DNA of 64,000 nt from Deltaproteobacteria bacterium (GCA_020632695.1 JACKFB010000013.1:62001-126000), one strand, 5' to 3'. Counted from the first letter of the stretch, positions 1 to 14,834 are shown. Translations and numbers: made by a program. The notes: a model not told the origin generated them from the sequence alone.

Positions 1-815
1 GGAGGGAGCTCGTCGTCGCTGGTGGCGATCAGCAGCTCGGCCCGTCCGGGGACGCGGTTCGGCGCCTCCCCGCACTCGATGGCCAGCACCCGCACGTCCC
101 CATGCGCGCGCCAGGCGGTGAGCGTCGTCAGGGTCAGCTCCAGCGCGTCCACCCCCAGGCTCTGGCATTGCGCGTGCGCGGACGCGCCCTCCACCACCAC
201 CTTGAAGAAGCCGCGCGACGGCGGCATCCGCCGGTAGCGCACCTCGCGGGCGATGCCCAGCCGCAACGCCACGCAGCCCGGGTGGTCGGTCCAGAGCTCC
301 AGGTTGGTCGGCGCCCCGAGCAGCACCGCGTCAGGGGTGTCGGCGCCGGCGAGCACGGTGGGGGTCCCGGTGGCGCTGGCCTCGTTGCCGAACATCGCCA
401 CGACGACCACCGGCTTCTTCAGGGTCTCGGCCCGCACCGCGGAGGCGGCCAGGAGCTTCAGGGCGAAGTCGACCTTCTCGGAGGCGGCGCCGAGCCCGTA
501 GAGGCAGCCGGCGCTCTCGTCGACGCGCGCCGCGAAGCAGTCGCCGCCCGTGCTGGCCCACCTGGAGGGGAAGGGCAGGGCGCTGGTCGCCGTGCACGAC
601 ATCAACCACAGCCCGCCGCCCACGCCGGGCGGCCCCTTGGAGCCGACCAGGTTGACGACGTCGCCGTGAGGACCTGACGCGACCTGCTCGAGGATCCCGA
701 ACTCTCCGTAGTAGAGGAGGTCCATCAGATCGTCGATGCTGGCGGACGGGTCGTGGCCCAGGCGCGAGTCGCGAGCCAGGATCTGCCGAACGGTGTCGAG
801 GACCGGGGCGGGCAT
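1..815 (-). CDS. M20-like (ArgE/DapE-type) protein with degenerate metal sites, partial
   Basis: The frame begins at an ATG just behind a GGAGG ribosome site and is still open at the left edge, so only the first 271 codons are seen. Residues GAPTNLELWTDH (about 167-178) and GASAHAQ (210-216) resemble M20 deacylases/peptidases, in which a catalytic domain is split by a dimerisation lid. The metal ligands are not where the family places them: the H-x-D motif reads SCTAT (73-77), the second Asp motif reads GLGAASEK (108-115) and the glutamate pair reads GNEAS (143-147). I infer a non-catalytic or altered M20-like protein. It is transcribed away from dtd. The family call rests on short motifs and could be wrong. 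Confidence 0.55.
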   Translation of the reverse strand, partial: MPAPVLDTVRQILARDSRLGHDPSASIDDLMDLLYYGEFGILEQVASGPHGDVVNLVGSKGPPGVGGGLWLMSCTATSALPFPSRWASTGGDCFAARVDESAGCLYGLGAASEKVDFALKLLAASAVRAETLKKPVVVVAMFGNEASATGTPTVLAGADTPDAVLLGAPTNLELWTDHPGCVALRLGIAREVRYRRMPPSRGFFKVVVEGASAHAQCQSLGVDALELTLTTLTAWRAHGDVRVLAIECGEAPNRVPGRAELLIATSDDELP

Positions 816-932
816 GCGCCTCCTCGGAGCGGGATCGCCAGCGGCCATCCGAGCGCGTAGATCCAGCAGATGTCAACCGAGGCGGCGGCCCGACCGAGAG
901 GGTCGCAACGCTCCAGGACGCGAGAGGTGGTG

Positions 933-1403
933 ATGAGGGCGGTGGTGCAGCGCGTGTCCGAGGCGCGCGTGGACGTCGAGGGAGACGGGGGGCTGGAGAC
1001 GGTGGGCGCGACCCTGGACGGTGCGCCGGCGCTGCTGGTGCTCCTGGGGGCGGGCGCCGGCGACGATGAGCGCGACGTGGCGTGGATGGCGTCGAAGATC
1101 GTCGGGCTCCGGATCTTCGAGGACGCGGAGGGCAAGATGAACCTCGGCCTCGGGGAGGTCGGCGGCAGCATGCTGGTCGTCAGCCAGTTCACGCTCTACG
1201 GCGACTGCCGCAAGGGGCGCCGGCCCTCCTTCGTGGGGGCGCTGGAACCCGGCGCCGCTGAGCGCCTCGTGGACGCCTTCGTCGCGCGCTGCCGCGAGTC
1301 GGTGCCGCACGTCGCCACCGGCCGCTTCCGCACGCACATGCACGTGCGCTCGGTCAACGACGGCCCGGTCACCCTGCTGCTGGACTCGAGGCAGGGCGCC
1401 TGA
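933..1403 (+). CDS. dtd: D-aminoacyl-tRNA deacylase
   Basis: A cytosolic proofreading enzyme that hydrolyses D-amino acids (and glycine mischarged on tRNA-Ala) from tRNA. The protein is 156 residues, close to the usual 145-150. It opens with MRAVVQRVSEARV, has the SQFTLYGD motif mid-protein and ends with NDGPVTLLLDS, which matches the conserved GPVT active-site motif. The chosen ATG follows AGAGG; an in-frame GTG GTG directly before it is an alternative. A longer frame exists upstream but its residues do not resemble the family. It stands alone between a divergent M20-like gene and an unrelated membrane protein. Confidence 0.96.
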   Translation: MRAVVQRVSEARVDVEGDGGLETVGATLDGAPALLVLLGAGAGDDERDVAWMASKIVGLRIFEDAEGKMNLGLGEVGGSMLVVSQFTLYGDCRKGRRPSFVGALEPGAAERLVDAFVARCRESVPHVATGRFRTHMHVRSVNDGPVTLLLDSRQGA

Positions 1404-1479
1404 CCCGCGCCGGTCGCGGAGGTGCCGCGGGGAGGCGAGGCGAGGCGCGCTTTCCCAAGCGGATCCGTGGTTTCCGCGC

Positions 1480-1509
1480 TTGACGCTCGCCGAAGCGCAC
1501 GTCTATAGT
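1480..1509 (+). promoter_or_regulatory. sigma70-type promoter for the membrane-anchored PEGA-like gene
   Basis: TTGACG and TATAGT hexamers are separated by 18 bases, about 45 bases upstream of the ATG at 1554. Both boxes stand out in otherwise GC-rich sequence. Assignment is by eye. Confidence 0.6.
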
Positions 1510-1553
1510 CCGCGCGCTGTTGGCGCGACTTCCCCTTGAGGACAGAGGGTTTC

Positions 1554-2834
1554 ATGGCTCAGGGCGACGACGGGAAGGACCCCCGCGAGGGTGAGGGCGA
1601 CCTGCCCGACTTCATCGACACGGGCGACGACGACGCGACCTCCGCGGCTGCGGACGGTGGCAGCGGCGAGGCGTCGGAGCTGGTGCCCGAGTCCGAGCCG
1701 ATCGTGACCGATGTGGCCGATGAGATCCCCGACGCTTCCGCAGGGGCCGCGCCGGCTCCGGAGGCCCCCAAGTCCGGCAAGGGCAAGGGCAAGGGCAAGC
1801 CCGCCGCGAGCAAGGCGGCGGCCCCGGTCGCGGCCGCTGCGGCCACCCGCGCGCCGGCCCCGGAAGGCGAGAGCTTCGATCCCACGATCCACGTGCGCCC
1901 GCACGCCGAGGGCATCTTCGAGACCGAGCCGCAGCCGCTGGACCCGGTCCGCGTGGCGGAGCTGGACGAGTCCGTCAGCGCGCGCCGGCGCAGCATGCTG
2001 GCCATCGGCATCATCGCCGGGACCGTGGTCGTGACGGCCATCTTCGCGATCTGGCTCATGAGCCAGGAGGAGCGGCGCGAGGAGGTCCAGGCCTTCCTCT
2101 CGGGCACCGTCGTCGAGCACAAGACCGCCGAGGTCAGGCGCTTGAAGGAGCAGTGGAGCGACGAGGATCGCCGCGCTCGGAACCGCTACGGCGAGGTCAC
2201 GCTCACCTTCTTCCCCGGCGACGCACGGGTGCGGGTGGTCCAGACGAAGCTGCAGCAGTCGGGAGCAGCCTGGCGCCGCAAGGAGGCCAACCTCGAGAAG
2301 GTCGGCGAGACGGAGATCGCCAACGACACGGCGAACCTCAAGCCCGGACAGACCATCGAGAGCCTGCCGCTCATCAACCTGCCGATCTTCGAGGCCAGCA
2401 AGGGCCCCGACGGCTCGGTGGAGCAGGTCAACTACTACGAGTACCGCGTGCAGTTCGAGCGCGAGGGCTACTACCCGCAGGAGAAGGTGTGGCGCGCGGA
2501 CGATTGGAGCCGCGTGGGCCCGGGCAACGAGGTCATCAACTGGCCGGGCCTGGATCTCGTGCCCAAGCCCGAGACGCAGAAGGCCAACTTCTCCAAGGCG
2601 ATGCACGCCATCTTCTGCATGATGAAGCAGAAGAACCTGGCGACGATCCAGGACGCCTCCACCCAGGACAACTTCGAGATCATCCTGCTGCGCAACGGCT
2701 TCAAGACCAAGGAGGACTTCCAGAAGGCCAGCGAGGTGCTGACCAGCGGGGAGTTCGCCGAGTGGTGGAAGACCGAGCAGGAGTCGATCGCGAAGCAGGC
2801 CTGCGAGGAGCCCGGGGCCGCGCCGAAGAAGTAG
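1554..2834 (+). CDS. single-pass membrane protein with PEGA-like extracytoplasmic domain
   Basis: Function unknown. The 426-residue protein has an acidic, Ala/Pro/Lys-rich disordered N-terminus (1-140, with a GKGKGKGK tract), one transmembrane helix (about 148-169) and a soluble C-terminal part. Residues about 214-330 alternate beta-rich stretches with an YYEYRVQFEREGYYP pattern that recalls PEGA repeats, found in surface and signalling proteins. The C-terminal 90 residues are helical. The start was placed at the ATG behind AGAGGG, not at a TTG six codons earlier. It has its own promoter-like sequence and ends 16 bases from the convergent endopeptidase gene, so it is probably monocistronic. 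The cytoplasmic tail resembles those of myxobacterial FHA/GYF signalling proteins, but no such domain is visible. Confidence 0.75.
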   Translation: MAQGDDGKDPREGEGDLPDFIDTGDDDATSAAADGGSGEASELVPESEPIVTDVADEIPDASAGAAPAPEAPKSGKGKGKGKPAASKAAAPVAAAAATRAPAPEGESFDPTIHVRPHAEGIFETEPQPLDPVRVAELDESVSARRRSMLAIGIIAGTVVVTAIFAIWLMSQEERREEVQAFLSGTVVEHKTAEVRRLKEQWSDEDRRARNRYGEVTLTFFPGDARVRVVQTKLQQSGAAWRRKEANLEKVGETEIANDTANLKPGQTIESLPLINLPIFEASKGPDGSVEQVNYYEYRVQFEREGYYPQEKVWRADDWSRVGPGNEVINWPGLDLVPKPETQKANFSKAMHAIFCMMKQKNLATIQDASTQDNFEIILLRNGFKTKEDFQKASEVLTSGEFAEWWKTEQESIAKQACEEPGAAPKK

Positions 2835-2850
2835 GGGCGGCCGGCCGCGG

Positions 2851-4020
2851 CTACTCGCCCGCGTCCTCGGGGAGCAGGTGGGCCCAGGCCGGCGGCGTAC
2901 GCTGGCCGCGCAGGAAGGCGACCGCGTCGGTGGCCAGCGCCTGGGTCTCCGGGTCATCGCTCTGCGTGAGCGCGGCGATATCGTCGGCGGCGTCGCGCGC
3001 CCGCAGGCGCACCAGCCGCGTGATGGCGTAGCGCGCCTCCTCCGCGGCGCCCGTGTGCAGCAGCGGCACGACCTCCGCGACGCGCTGCTGCAGCGCCGCC
3101 TCGAAGGTGTCGACCCAGGGGTGCACGCGGCCGGCGTCGAGGCAGCCCTCGACCCGCTCCTCGAGCGCGCAGTAGAGGCGGAGGTGGAAGTGTTCCACGT
3201 GCGGTGAGCTGTCCCGCGGTTGGGCCAGCACGGCCGCCACCCGCTCGAGGAGCGCGGGGTCCGCGCCGGCGCCGGCGCCCGCCCGCAGCAAGCGCTCGCG
3301 CAGGGGGGCGGACACGAAGATCCACTGCACCTGGATGCGTGGGTCCCGAACCAGCGACGCTATCAGCTCGAAGTTCCGGGCGTCATCGAAGTGCAGCTCG
3401 CCCGTGGAGGTGCTCCCGTCGGCGCGCACCGCCGGGAGGTCGTCGCGGTCGGCGATGCGGCCGGCGGCGTCGCGCAGGTAGAAGGCGAGGTCGGCGTCGC
3501 GTCCGCTGTTGTGGCTGACGTGGCCCGCGATGTCGCCGCCGCGCCTCGCGCTGAGGTCGCCCGCGTACAGCACGCTGCCGGGCCAGCGCTCGGCGACGTG
3601 GGCGGCGGCGCGCTCGAGGGCGCCCACCAGCTCGTCGGTGCCGTAGATCGCCCCCCGGGCCACCGAGATCGCGCGCGGGACCAGCGCGGCGCTCTGGTCG
3701 GGCAGGGGGCGCCCGCCGACGAGGCGCCCGCGCGACGTGGTCCCCAGCGAGTAGCTGCGCGAGCTACCGAGCCGCGAGTCCTCGGCGTGGTCGAAGGCCG
3801 CCGGCGCGCTCGGCGCTCGCGGCGGCTCGGCCACTCCGGCCGCCGGGAGCAGCGCCGCCGAGCCGAGCTCCAGCGGCCTCAGCCCGTGGGCGGCCAGCTC
3901 GCCCAGGCCGCGCGCCGGCGCGGAAGCCTCGCAACCCCAGGCGCCCAGCGCCAGCGAGGCCACGACGGTCCCACGTCGGACCCTGGCCCATCTGCGAGCC
4001 TCTCTTTGACCGCGTCTCAT
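2851..4020 (-). CDS. MepA-like penicillin-insensitive murein endopeptidase (peptidase M74), lipoprotein-like
   Basis: Predicted zinc peptidase that cuts D-Ala-DAP cross-links in peptidoglycan. The LAS-fold signatures are clear: GHVSHNSGRDAD and HVEHFHLRLYC supply H170, D177 and H279 at the positions of E. coli MepA His113, Asp120 and His211. The N-terminus is basic-hydrophobic and ends in AWGC near residue 30, a loose lipobox, so export and lipidation are likely. Unlike E. coli MepA it carries about 90 extra C-terminal residues rich in helical, HEAT-like segments (EEARYAITRLVRLRARDAAD). The ATG is preceded by GAGGG; a GTG seven codons upstream also fits. No genes are co-transcribed with it. 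Confidence 0.85.
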   Translation of the reverse strand: MRRGQREARRWARVRRGTVVASLALGAWGCEASAPARGLGELAAHGLRPLELGSAALLPAAGVAEPPRAPSAPAAFDHAEDSRLGSSRSYSLGTTSRGRLVGGRPLPDQSAALVPRAISVARGAIYGTDELVGALERAAAHVAERWPGSVLYAGDLSARRGGDIAGHVSHNSGRDADLAFYLRDAAGRIADRDDLPAVRADGSTSTGELHFDDARNFELIASLVRDPRIQVQWIFVSAPLRERLLRAGAGAGADPALLERVAAVLAQPRDSSPHVEHFHLRLYCALEERVEGCLDAGRVHPWVDTFEAALQQRVAEVVPLLHTGAAEEARYAITRLVRLRARDAADDIAALTQSDDPETQALATDAVAFLRGQRTPPAWAHLLPEDAGE

Positions 4021-4240
4021 AGCCCTCGGTACACTTCCCACCGGTCACGCCCGCCTCCGCCTCGCATCGGCGTGGTGTCGGGACCCAACCCACGCTCCCT
4101 CCGCGGCGCAGCCCGGAGGGGGCTCCCATCGCAGGCGGCAGTCATTGAGCCACAATCGTGAACGGCTGGCCCGCATTTCGCCCAACGTAGCGCGTGAGGC
4201 GAAGGGCGCCGCGCAGGGGCCCGAGCGACGCAGCGCGGAC

Positions 4241-7200
4241 ATGGCGAGCCCCGGGCGCGTCTTCGCCCGGGTGGTCGGCCTCGCCCTGGTGGCCCTGGGG
4301 GCGGCCTGCGATGGCGGGGGTTCGGGCACGGAGGAGCCGCCGCCCCAGTGCGAGGTCGCCTCGGACTGCGCGGACCGCCTGGCCAGCTCGGGCTTCGTCG
4401 CGGCGTGCACCGACACGTCCTGCGAGGCCGGCGTGTGCGTGTTCGCCGGTTCGGGGAAGCAAGGTCAGCCCTGCGACGACGGCCAGGCCTGCACCACCGA
4501 CGACGTCTGCGCGGCCCGCCAGTGCCTCGGCACCACCCGGAGCTGCGACGACTCCGACCCGTGCACCACCGACCACTGCGACAGCGCGTCGGGCGAGTGC
4601 GTCCACGCCATCGCGCCAGGCAACGGCTGCGTCGACGGGCTGGACTGCACGACGAACGACCGCTGCGACGCGGACGGGCTCTGCCACGGCACCCCGACCG
4701 ACGCGTGCGAGTGCCAGTCCGATCTCGACTGCGCCTCGGAGCTGAGCCAGGACCTCTGCGACGGTCCCCTGGGCTGCGGGCCGGACTACGCGTGCCGGGT
4801 CGTGCCGGGCAACCACGTCGTCTGCGACGGCGGCGCGGACACCACCTGCCTCGCCGCCGAGTGCCAGCCGGCGACGGGTCAGTGCGTGCTGACGCCGCGC
4901 AACGACGGGGTCTCCTGCGGCAGCGAGGCCAACCCCTGCGTCGTCGACGGCACGTGCAACGTCGGCGTGTGCGAGGGGCCCGCGCGCGACTGCGACGACG
5001 GCAACCCGTGCACCCTGGACACCTGCGACCCTGAGCTGGCGCCGGGTCAGGTCTGCGTGCACTCGCCCACCGGCGGGTCCTGCAACGACGACGATCCCTG
5101 CACCGTGAACGACCTCTGCGACGGGGGCGGCTGCGTCGGGCAGCCCAAGGCCTGCACCGATCAGAACGACTGCACCGCCGACAGCTGCGACCCGGAGACC
5201 GGCCAGTGCCTCCACGAGAACATCACCGGCTCCTGCGACGACGGGGTGCCCTGCACCGTGGAGGACACCTGCCAGGTGGTGATGCTGCGCGGCTCGCCCG
5301 ACCCGGTGCCCAGCGGCGTCTGCGGCGGCAAGCCCTTCGACTGTGACGACGACAACGTCTGCACCAGCGACGCCTGCGTGAACGCCGCCGGCAAGGCGCT
5401 GTGCCAGCATCTCCCGCAGCCTGGCCCCTGCGACGATGGCGACGCCTGCTCGGACAGCGACTTCTGCCTCGGCGGGAGCTGCGCGGCGGGCACGCCGATC
5501 TGCGAGTGCTCGTCGAACGCCGACTGCGACGAGATCACCCTGGCGGACCCCTGCCCGGGCGAGCGCACCTGCGATGAGTCGGTGTTCCCGCACCTGTGCG
5601 TGGTGGTGCCCGGCACCGCCGTCGTCTGCGAGCAGCCCGAGGAGCCGTGCGAGGTCGCGTCCTGCGTCGCCGCCACCGGCGCCTGCGCCACCGACACCCT
5701 GAAGGACGGGTCGATCTGCGAGGACGGCGACGACTGCACCGTCACCTCGTTGTGCGTGGATCACCACTGCGTCGCGCAGACGCTGCTCGACTGCGACGAC
5801 GCCGACGACTGCACCTCCGACCAGTGCGAGGGCGGCCAGTGCAGCTCCATCCCCCTCGACCAGGAGGCCACGCTGCTGGCCGCCGACTTCGACTCGGGGC
5901 TGCCGAACGGCTGGACCGCGACCACCACCGACGCGACGGCCGCGGCGTGGGCGGTCTCGGCGGACTTCACGCCCAACGCGTCCGGCCTGGGCATCGTCGC
6001 CACCGGCGTCGGCGGTGAGTATGGCGGGCCGGTCGAGGCGACGCTGACCAGCCCCGAGTTCATCCCCCGCGGCGCGACCGTCACCTTGAGCCTCACGACC
6101 CGCACCCAGGTCGCGCAGTCGGGCTGCGGCACCGACAAGCTCGTGGTCTCGGCGGCCTCCTACGGCAACGTGGTGCCGCTGCTGCAGGTCTGCGCCTCCG
6201 AGGCCGCCTGGACGCTGCACGTCCTGGACCTCGCGCAGTTCCGCGACCGCCCCACGCGCCTGCTCTTCAGCTTCCAGTCCGATGCGACCGTGAACTCGGG
6301 CTTCGGAGCGGCCTTCGACGACGTGCTGGTCGAGGGCGTCTACGGCTGCGACGACGACGACGCGTGCTCGACCGGCGACACGTGCCAGGCGGGCACCTGC
6401 GTGGGGGCGGCCACCGTGTGCGACGACCAGGACCCCTGCACCGACGACAGCTGCGACCCGGTGACCGGCGCCTGCGTCTTCGAGGCCGCGGCGGCCTGCA
6501 CGTGCACGGTGGACACGGACTGCCCCTCCGCCGGCCCCTGCGTCCAGCGCACCTGCAGCGCGCAGGGCCTGTGCGTGGACACGAACCTCTCGGGCGCCTG
6601 CAGCGACGGCAGCCTCTGCACCACCGGCGACGCCTGCGCGCAGGGCGCCTGCGTCGGCCAGGCCAAGGACTGCAACGACGGCAACCCGTGCACCGTCGAC
6701 GGCTGCGCGCCGGCCACCGGGTGCACGCACGCGCCCATCGAGGGCCCGGACTGCGACGACGGCGATCCCTGCACCGAGTCCGACGCGTGCGTGGCGGGGG
6801 TGTGCCAGGGCGCGCCGATGGACTGCAGCTTCGGCGGGGACTGCACCGTCGGCGTGTGCCAGGGCGGGGCCTGCCAGCTCCAGGTGCTCCAGGACGGCCA
6901 GAAGATCTACGAGGCGAAGTTCGATGGCGTCGGCCCGGGCACCCTCCCGGCGGGCTTCACGCTCACCGTCGGTGCGCCCGCTTTCGGGTGGGCGACCGCG
7001 ACCGGCCAGGTGGTCTCGGGGCCGAACGCGCTGGCGGCGGTGCTGCCCGCCTCCTGGACCGAGGCCCTCGTCGGCGTCCGCAGCGCGCAGTTCGCCGTCC
7101 CGGCCGACGGCGGCACGGCCACGGTCGCCGTGCGCGCGGTGCTCGCCGATCCCTCGTGCGACACGGACGTGCTGCGCCTCATCGTCGCCGGAGACATCGT

Positions 7201-7450
7201 CGACGAGATCTGCGACGACACCACCGGGTTCCAGACCGTGGTCGTGGATCTGCAGGCCTACGCCGGCCAGAGCGTGGACCTCACCTTCGAGCTGGAGCTC
7301 GGGCCGGGAAGCACAGGCAGCGCGGACGTGCGCCTCGACGACCTCAAGGTGACCGGACGTTTTCTGTGCGACGATGGCCAGGCCTGCACTTCCGATGACG
7401 CGTGCGCCCTCGGAACGTGCAAGGGTACCCCCGTACCAGGCTGCCCTTGA
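4241..7450 (+). CDS. large cysteine-rich lipoprotein with CDDGxxCT repeats and two jelly-roll-like domains
   Basis: Predicted secreted lipoprotein of 1069 residues; its function is unknown. A signal peptide ends in VALGAAC. Most of the chain is about 19 short cysteine repeats of the form CDDGxPCTxDxC...GxCxG, a disulfide-rich pattern common in myxobacterial surface proteins. Two cysteine-poor beta domains interrupt it, at about 548-700 and 887-1041. Each begins with a DFD/KFDG...LPxG pattern and ends with DDVLVEG or DDLKVTG, resembling MAM/carbohydrate-binding jelly rolls. The ATG start gives a clean signal peptide; a TTG 32 codons upstream adds sequence unlike any export signal. It heads a run of three cysteine-rich lipoprotein genes. 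Confidence 0.85.
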   Translation: MASPGRVFARVVGLALVALGAACDGGGSGTEEPPPQCEVASDCADRLASSGFVAACTDTSCEAGVCVFAGSGKQGQPCDDGQACTTDDVCAARQCLGTTRSCDDSDPCTTDHCDSASGECVHAIAPGNGCVDGLDCTTNDRCDADGLCHGTPTDACECQSDLDCASELSQDLCDGPLGCGPDYACRVVPGNHVVCDGGADTTCLAAECQPATGQCVLTPRNDGVSCGSEANPCVVDGTCNVGVCEGPARDCDDGNPCTLDTCDPELAPGQVCVHSPTGGSCNDDDPCTVNDLCDGGGCVGQPKACTDQNDCTADSCDPETGQCLHENITGSCDDGVPCTVEDTCQVVMLRGSPDPVPSGVCGGKPFDCDDDNVCTSDACVNAAGKALCQHLPQPGPCDDGDACSDSDFCLGGSCAAGTPICECSSNADCDEITLADPCPGERTCDESVFPHLCVVVPGTAVVCEQPEEPCEVASCVAATGACATDTLKDGSICEDGDDCTVTSLCVDHHCVAQTLLDCDDADDCTSDQCEGGQCSSIPLDQEATLLAADFDSGLPNGWTATTTDATAAAWAVSADFTPNASGLGIVATGVGGEYGGPVEATLTSPEFIPRGATVTLSLTTRTQVAQSGCGTDKLVVSAASYGNVVPLLQVCASEAAWTLHVLDLAQFRDRPTRLLFSFQSDATVNSGFGAAFDDVLVEGVYGCDDDDACSTGDTCQAGTCVGAATVCDDQDPCTDDSCDPVTGACVFEAAAACTCTVDTDCPSAGPCVQRTCSAQGLCVDTNLSGACSDGSLCTTGDACAQGACVGQAKDCNDGNPCTVDGCAPATGCTHAPIEGPDCDDGDPCTESDACVAGVCQGAPMDCSFGGDCTVGVCQGGACQLQVLQDGQKIYEAKFDGVGPGTLPAGFTLTVGAPAFGWATATGQVVSGPNALAAVLPASWTEALVGVRSAQFAVPADGGTATVAVRAVLADPSCDTDVLRLIVAGDIVDEICDDTTGFQTVVVDLQAYAGQSVDLTFELELGPGSTGSADVRLDDLKVTGRFLCDDGQACTSDDACALGTCKGTPVPGCP

Positions 7451-7656
7451 CAGGGTGTCGCCACGATCTCTCGCCGCCCGGCTGGACCATGTCTCTTCAG
7501 CGACTCGCGCGCGCCCGTCAGCCGCGCTGGACACGTCCCCCAGGCTCGGGAGCCGCCCGGGCGCGCCCGCCCCGGCGCTCCGGTCGTCGGGCTCCACCGG
7601 CGGCCCCAGCTCTCCGCGCCCGGTTCCATCGGCGCGCGTCGGCGACTCCGTCCCCC

Positions 7657-7686
7657 TTGAGCCCGGAGCCTCGCCACCCCTATACT
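7657..7686 (+). promoter_or_regulatory. sigma70-type promoter for the MopE-repeat lipoprotein
   Basis: TTGAGC and TATACT are spaced by 18 bases and lie 37 bases before the ATG at 7723. This suggests the gene is transcribed independently of the cysteine-rich gene upstream. Found by eye. Confidence 0.55.
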
Positions 7687-7722
7687 TCGCGCTCCCCGCG
7701 CGCGATCCGGAGTTCCGCCCCG

Positions 7723-12860
<5,138 letters not shown>

Positions 12861-12864
<4 letters not shown>

Positions 12865-14834
12865 CGCGTCGCGCCGTGGTGGCCGCCGCCGTGTGTGCGG
12901 CGGCGTGGGGTTGCGGCGGCGAAGACGCGCAGCCCCTGGACGCGGTGGACGGCGGCCACGAGGTGGCGACCGACGCGGCCGGCGACTCGGAGGCTGGCAG
13001 CGCGGGTGAGGACGCCGGCCCCGACAGTGGCGACGTGCCGGGCGTCGACGCCGACGCCGACGCGGTGGCCGAAGTGGACGTGCCGACCTGCGTCGCCGGG
13101 AGCGCCTGCGATGACGGGGACCCGTGCACCGACGACGACCGCTGCGACGCCGCCGGCGGGTGCGCCGGCACCGCGCGGAGCTGCGACGATGGCCTGAGCT
13201 GCACGGTCGACTCGTGCGCGGCGGGAGCGTGTGAGCACGCGCTGTCTCCGGGCTTCTGCCTGAGCGAGGGGGCCGTCCCCACCTGCGTGGACAACCTGGC
13301 CGAGGATCCCGACGCCACCTGCCGGCTGTGCGACGCCAGCGGCGCGGAGCCCGGCTGGAAGCTCAAGGTGGACGGCGCCCCTTGCGACGACGGGGACGCC
13401 TGTACGCCGCAGGACCGCTGCGAGCTGGGGGTGTGCAAGGGCAGCGGCGTGCTGAGCTGCACGACCACCAACCCTTGCGCCGAGGCCGTGTGCGAGCCGG
13501 CGGCGGGCTGCGTCGACGTGCCGAGCCCCGGTCCCTGCGACGACGGCAACGGGTGCACCGGGCCGGACACCTGCGTCGACGGCGCCTGCGTGGGCGCGCC
13601 GCTGACGACGCCCTGCGACGACGGGGACGCCTGCACGCTCGGCGACGCCTGCTCCGAGGGGGCCTGCGTGCCCGGCGCTCCCGACCCCTGCGACGACGGT
13701 GACCCCTGCACCGACGACGCCTGCGTGCCGCCGTTCGGGTGCCAGCACGACGCCGCCTCGCACTGCGACGACGGGGACGCCTGCACGGTGGACACCTGCG
13801 ACGCCCTGGGCGCCTGCGACCACGCGGCCTTCGAAGGCCCCTGCGAGGACGGTGACCTGTGCACGGTGGGCGAGGAGTGCGCCGCCGGGACCTGCGCCGG
13901 CGGCGAGCCGGCCGACTGCGACGACGCCAACCCCTGCACCGCCGACTCCTGCGCCAGCGACGTGGGCTGCCGCCACCTGTTCATCAGCGCACCCTGCGAC
14001 GACGGGGTCGCCTGCACCTCGGTCGACACCTGCGTGACCGGCGCCTGCTTCGGCGCCAAGACGGCGAGCTGCCCCTTCTGCCCGCCGCCCGTCTCGCAGG
14101 AGGCCGGCCGCATCGAGGAGCTGGCGGTGGGCGTCGACGGCATGCCCGGCTCGGGCCTGGACGTGGACGGCGACGCCGCCACCTGCGCCCCGGTGGGCGA
14201 GTGTTCGGCCGGCATCGACAACGCGCTGGCCTTCCTGGCGCTCTTCAACGACACCTTCGCCAGCGGCATCGACGACGGCCTCATCGAGCTCATCGCCGAC
14301 TTCGGCGACGCCTCGCTGGACGGTGCGCCCTTCTTCCTGCCGGTCTACAACGCCGTGCTCGCCGACTCGAACCCCACCTGCGACAGCCAGACCACGAGCT
14401 GCAGCTACCGCGCGAACCAGTCGAGCTTCGACGCGAGCTGCCGCCCCTTCTTCTCCTTCGACGACGCCCGCATCGAGGGGAGCACGCTGACCGCTGGCGG
14501 CGTCGGGAGCACCGTCACCATCGCGCTGCCCTTCCAAGGCAGCGTCCTGGCCTTCACCCTGGCGAACGCGCGCCTCGAGGCGACGGTGACCCTCTCGGGC
14601 GACGGCGAGCACATCGTGATGGTCGAGGCGCTGGTCGGCGGCGCGGCGCCCAAGGACCAGCTCATCGACGCCATCGCCGCGCTCGACGAGAACGTGCTGC
14701 CGCTGCCACCCGAGCAGCTCGCGTCGGTGCTCGACGCGGCCATCGACAATGACATCGACCTCGACGGCGACGGCGTGCTCGACGCGGCCAGCGCGGCGCT
14801 CCACATCCGCACGGCGCCGGCCGAGCTGGAGTAG
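12861..14834 (+). CDS. cysteine-rich lipoprotein with unique C-terminal domain
   Basis: Function unknown; 657 residues. The start is a GTG whose GTGA overlaps the stop of the MopE-repeat gene; an in-frame GTG eight codons earlier is less likely. A short signal peptide ends in AAAWGC. An Asp/Ala linker is followed by about 11 cysteine repeats of the CDDGDACTxxDxC type (residues about 75-400). The last 250 residues are nearly cysteine-free. They form a separate domain beginning RIEELAVGVDGMPGSGLDVDGD and ending with an Asp-rich DNDIDLDGDGVLDAAS loop that looks calcium-binding. The shared repeat type and coupling imply it is made with its neighbour, probably as parts of one surface assembly. Confidence 0.83.

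Noticed and set aside
1503..2957. A 484-codon minus-strand frame over the membrane-anchored PEGA-like gene
   Set aside because: The plus-strand product has a clear transmembrane helix, ribosome site and promoter; the minus product is Leu/Arg/Asp-rich without recognisable folds.
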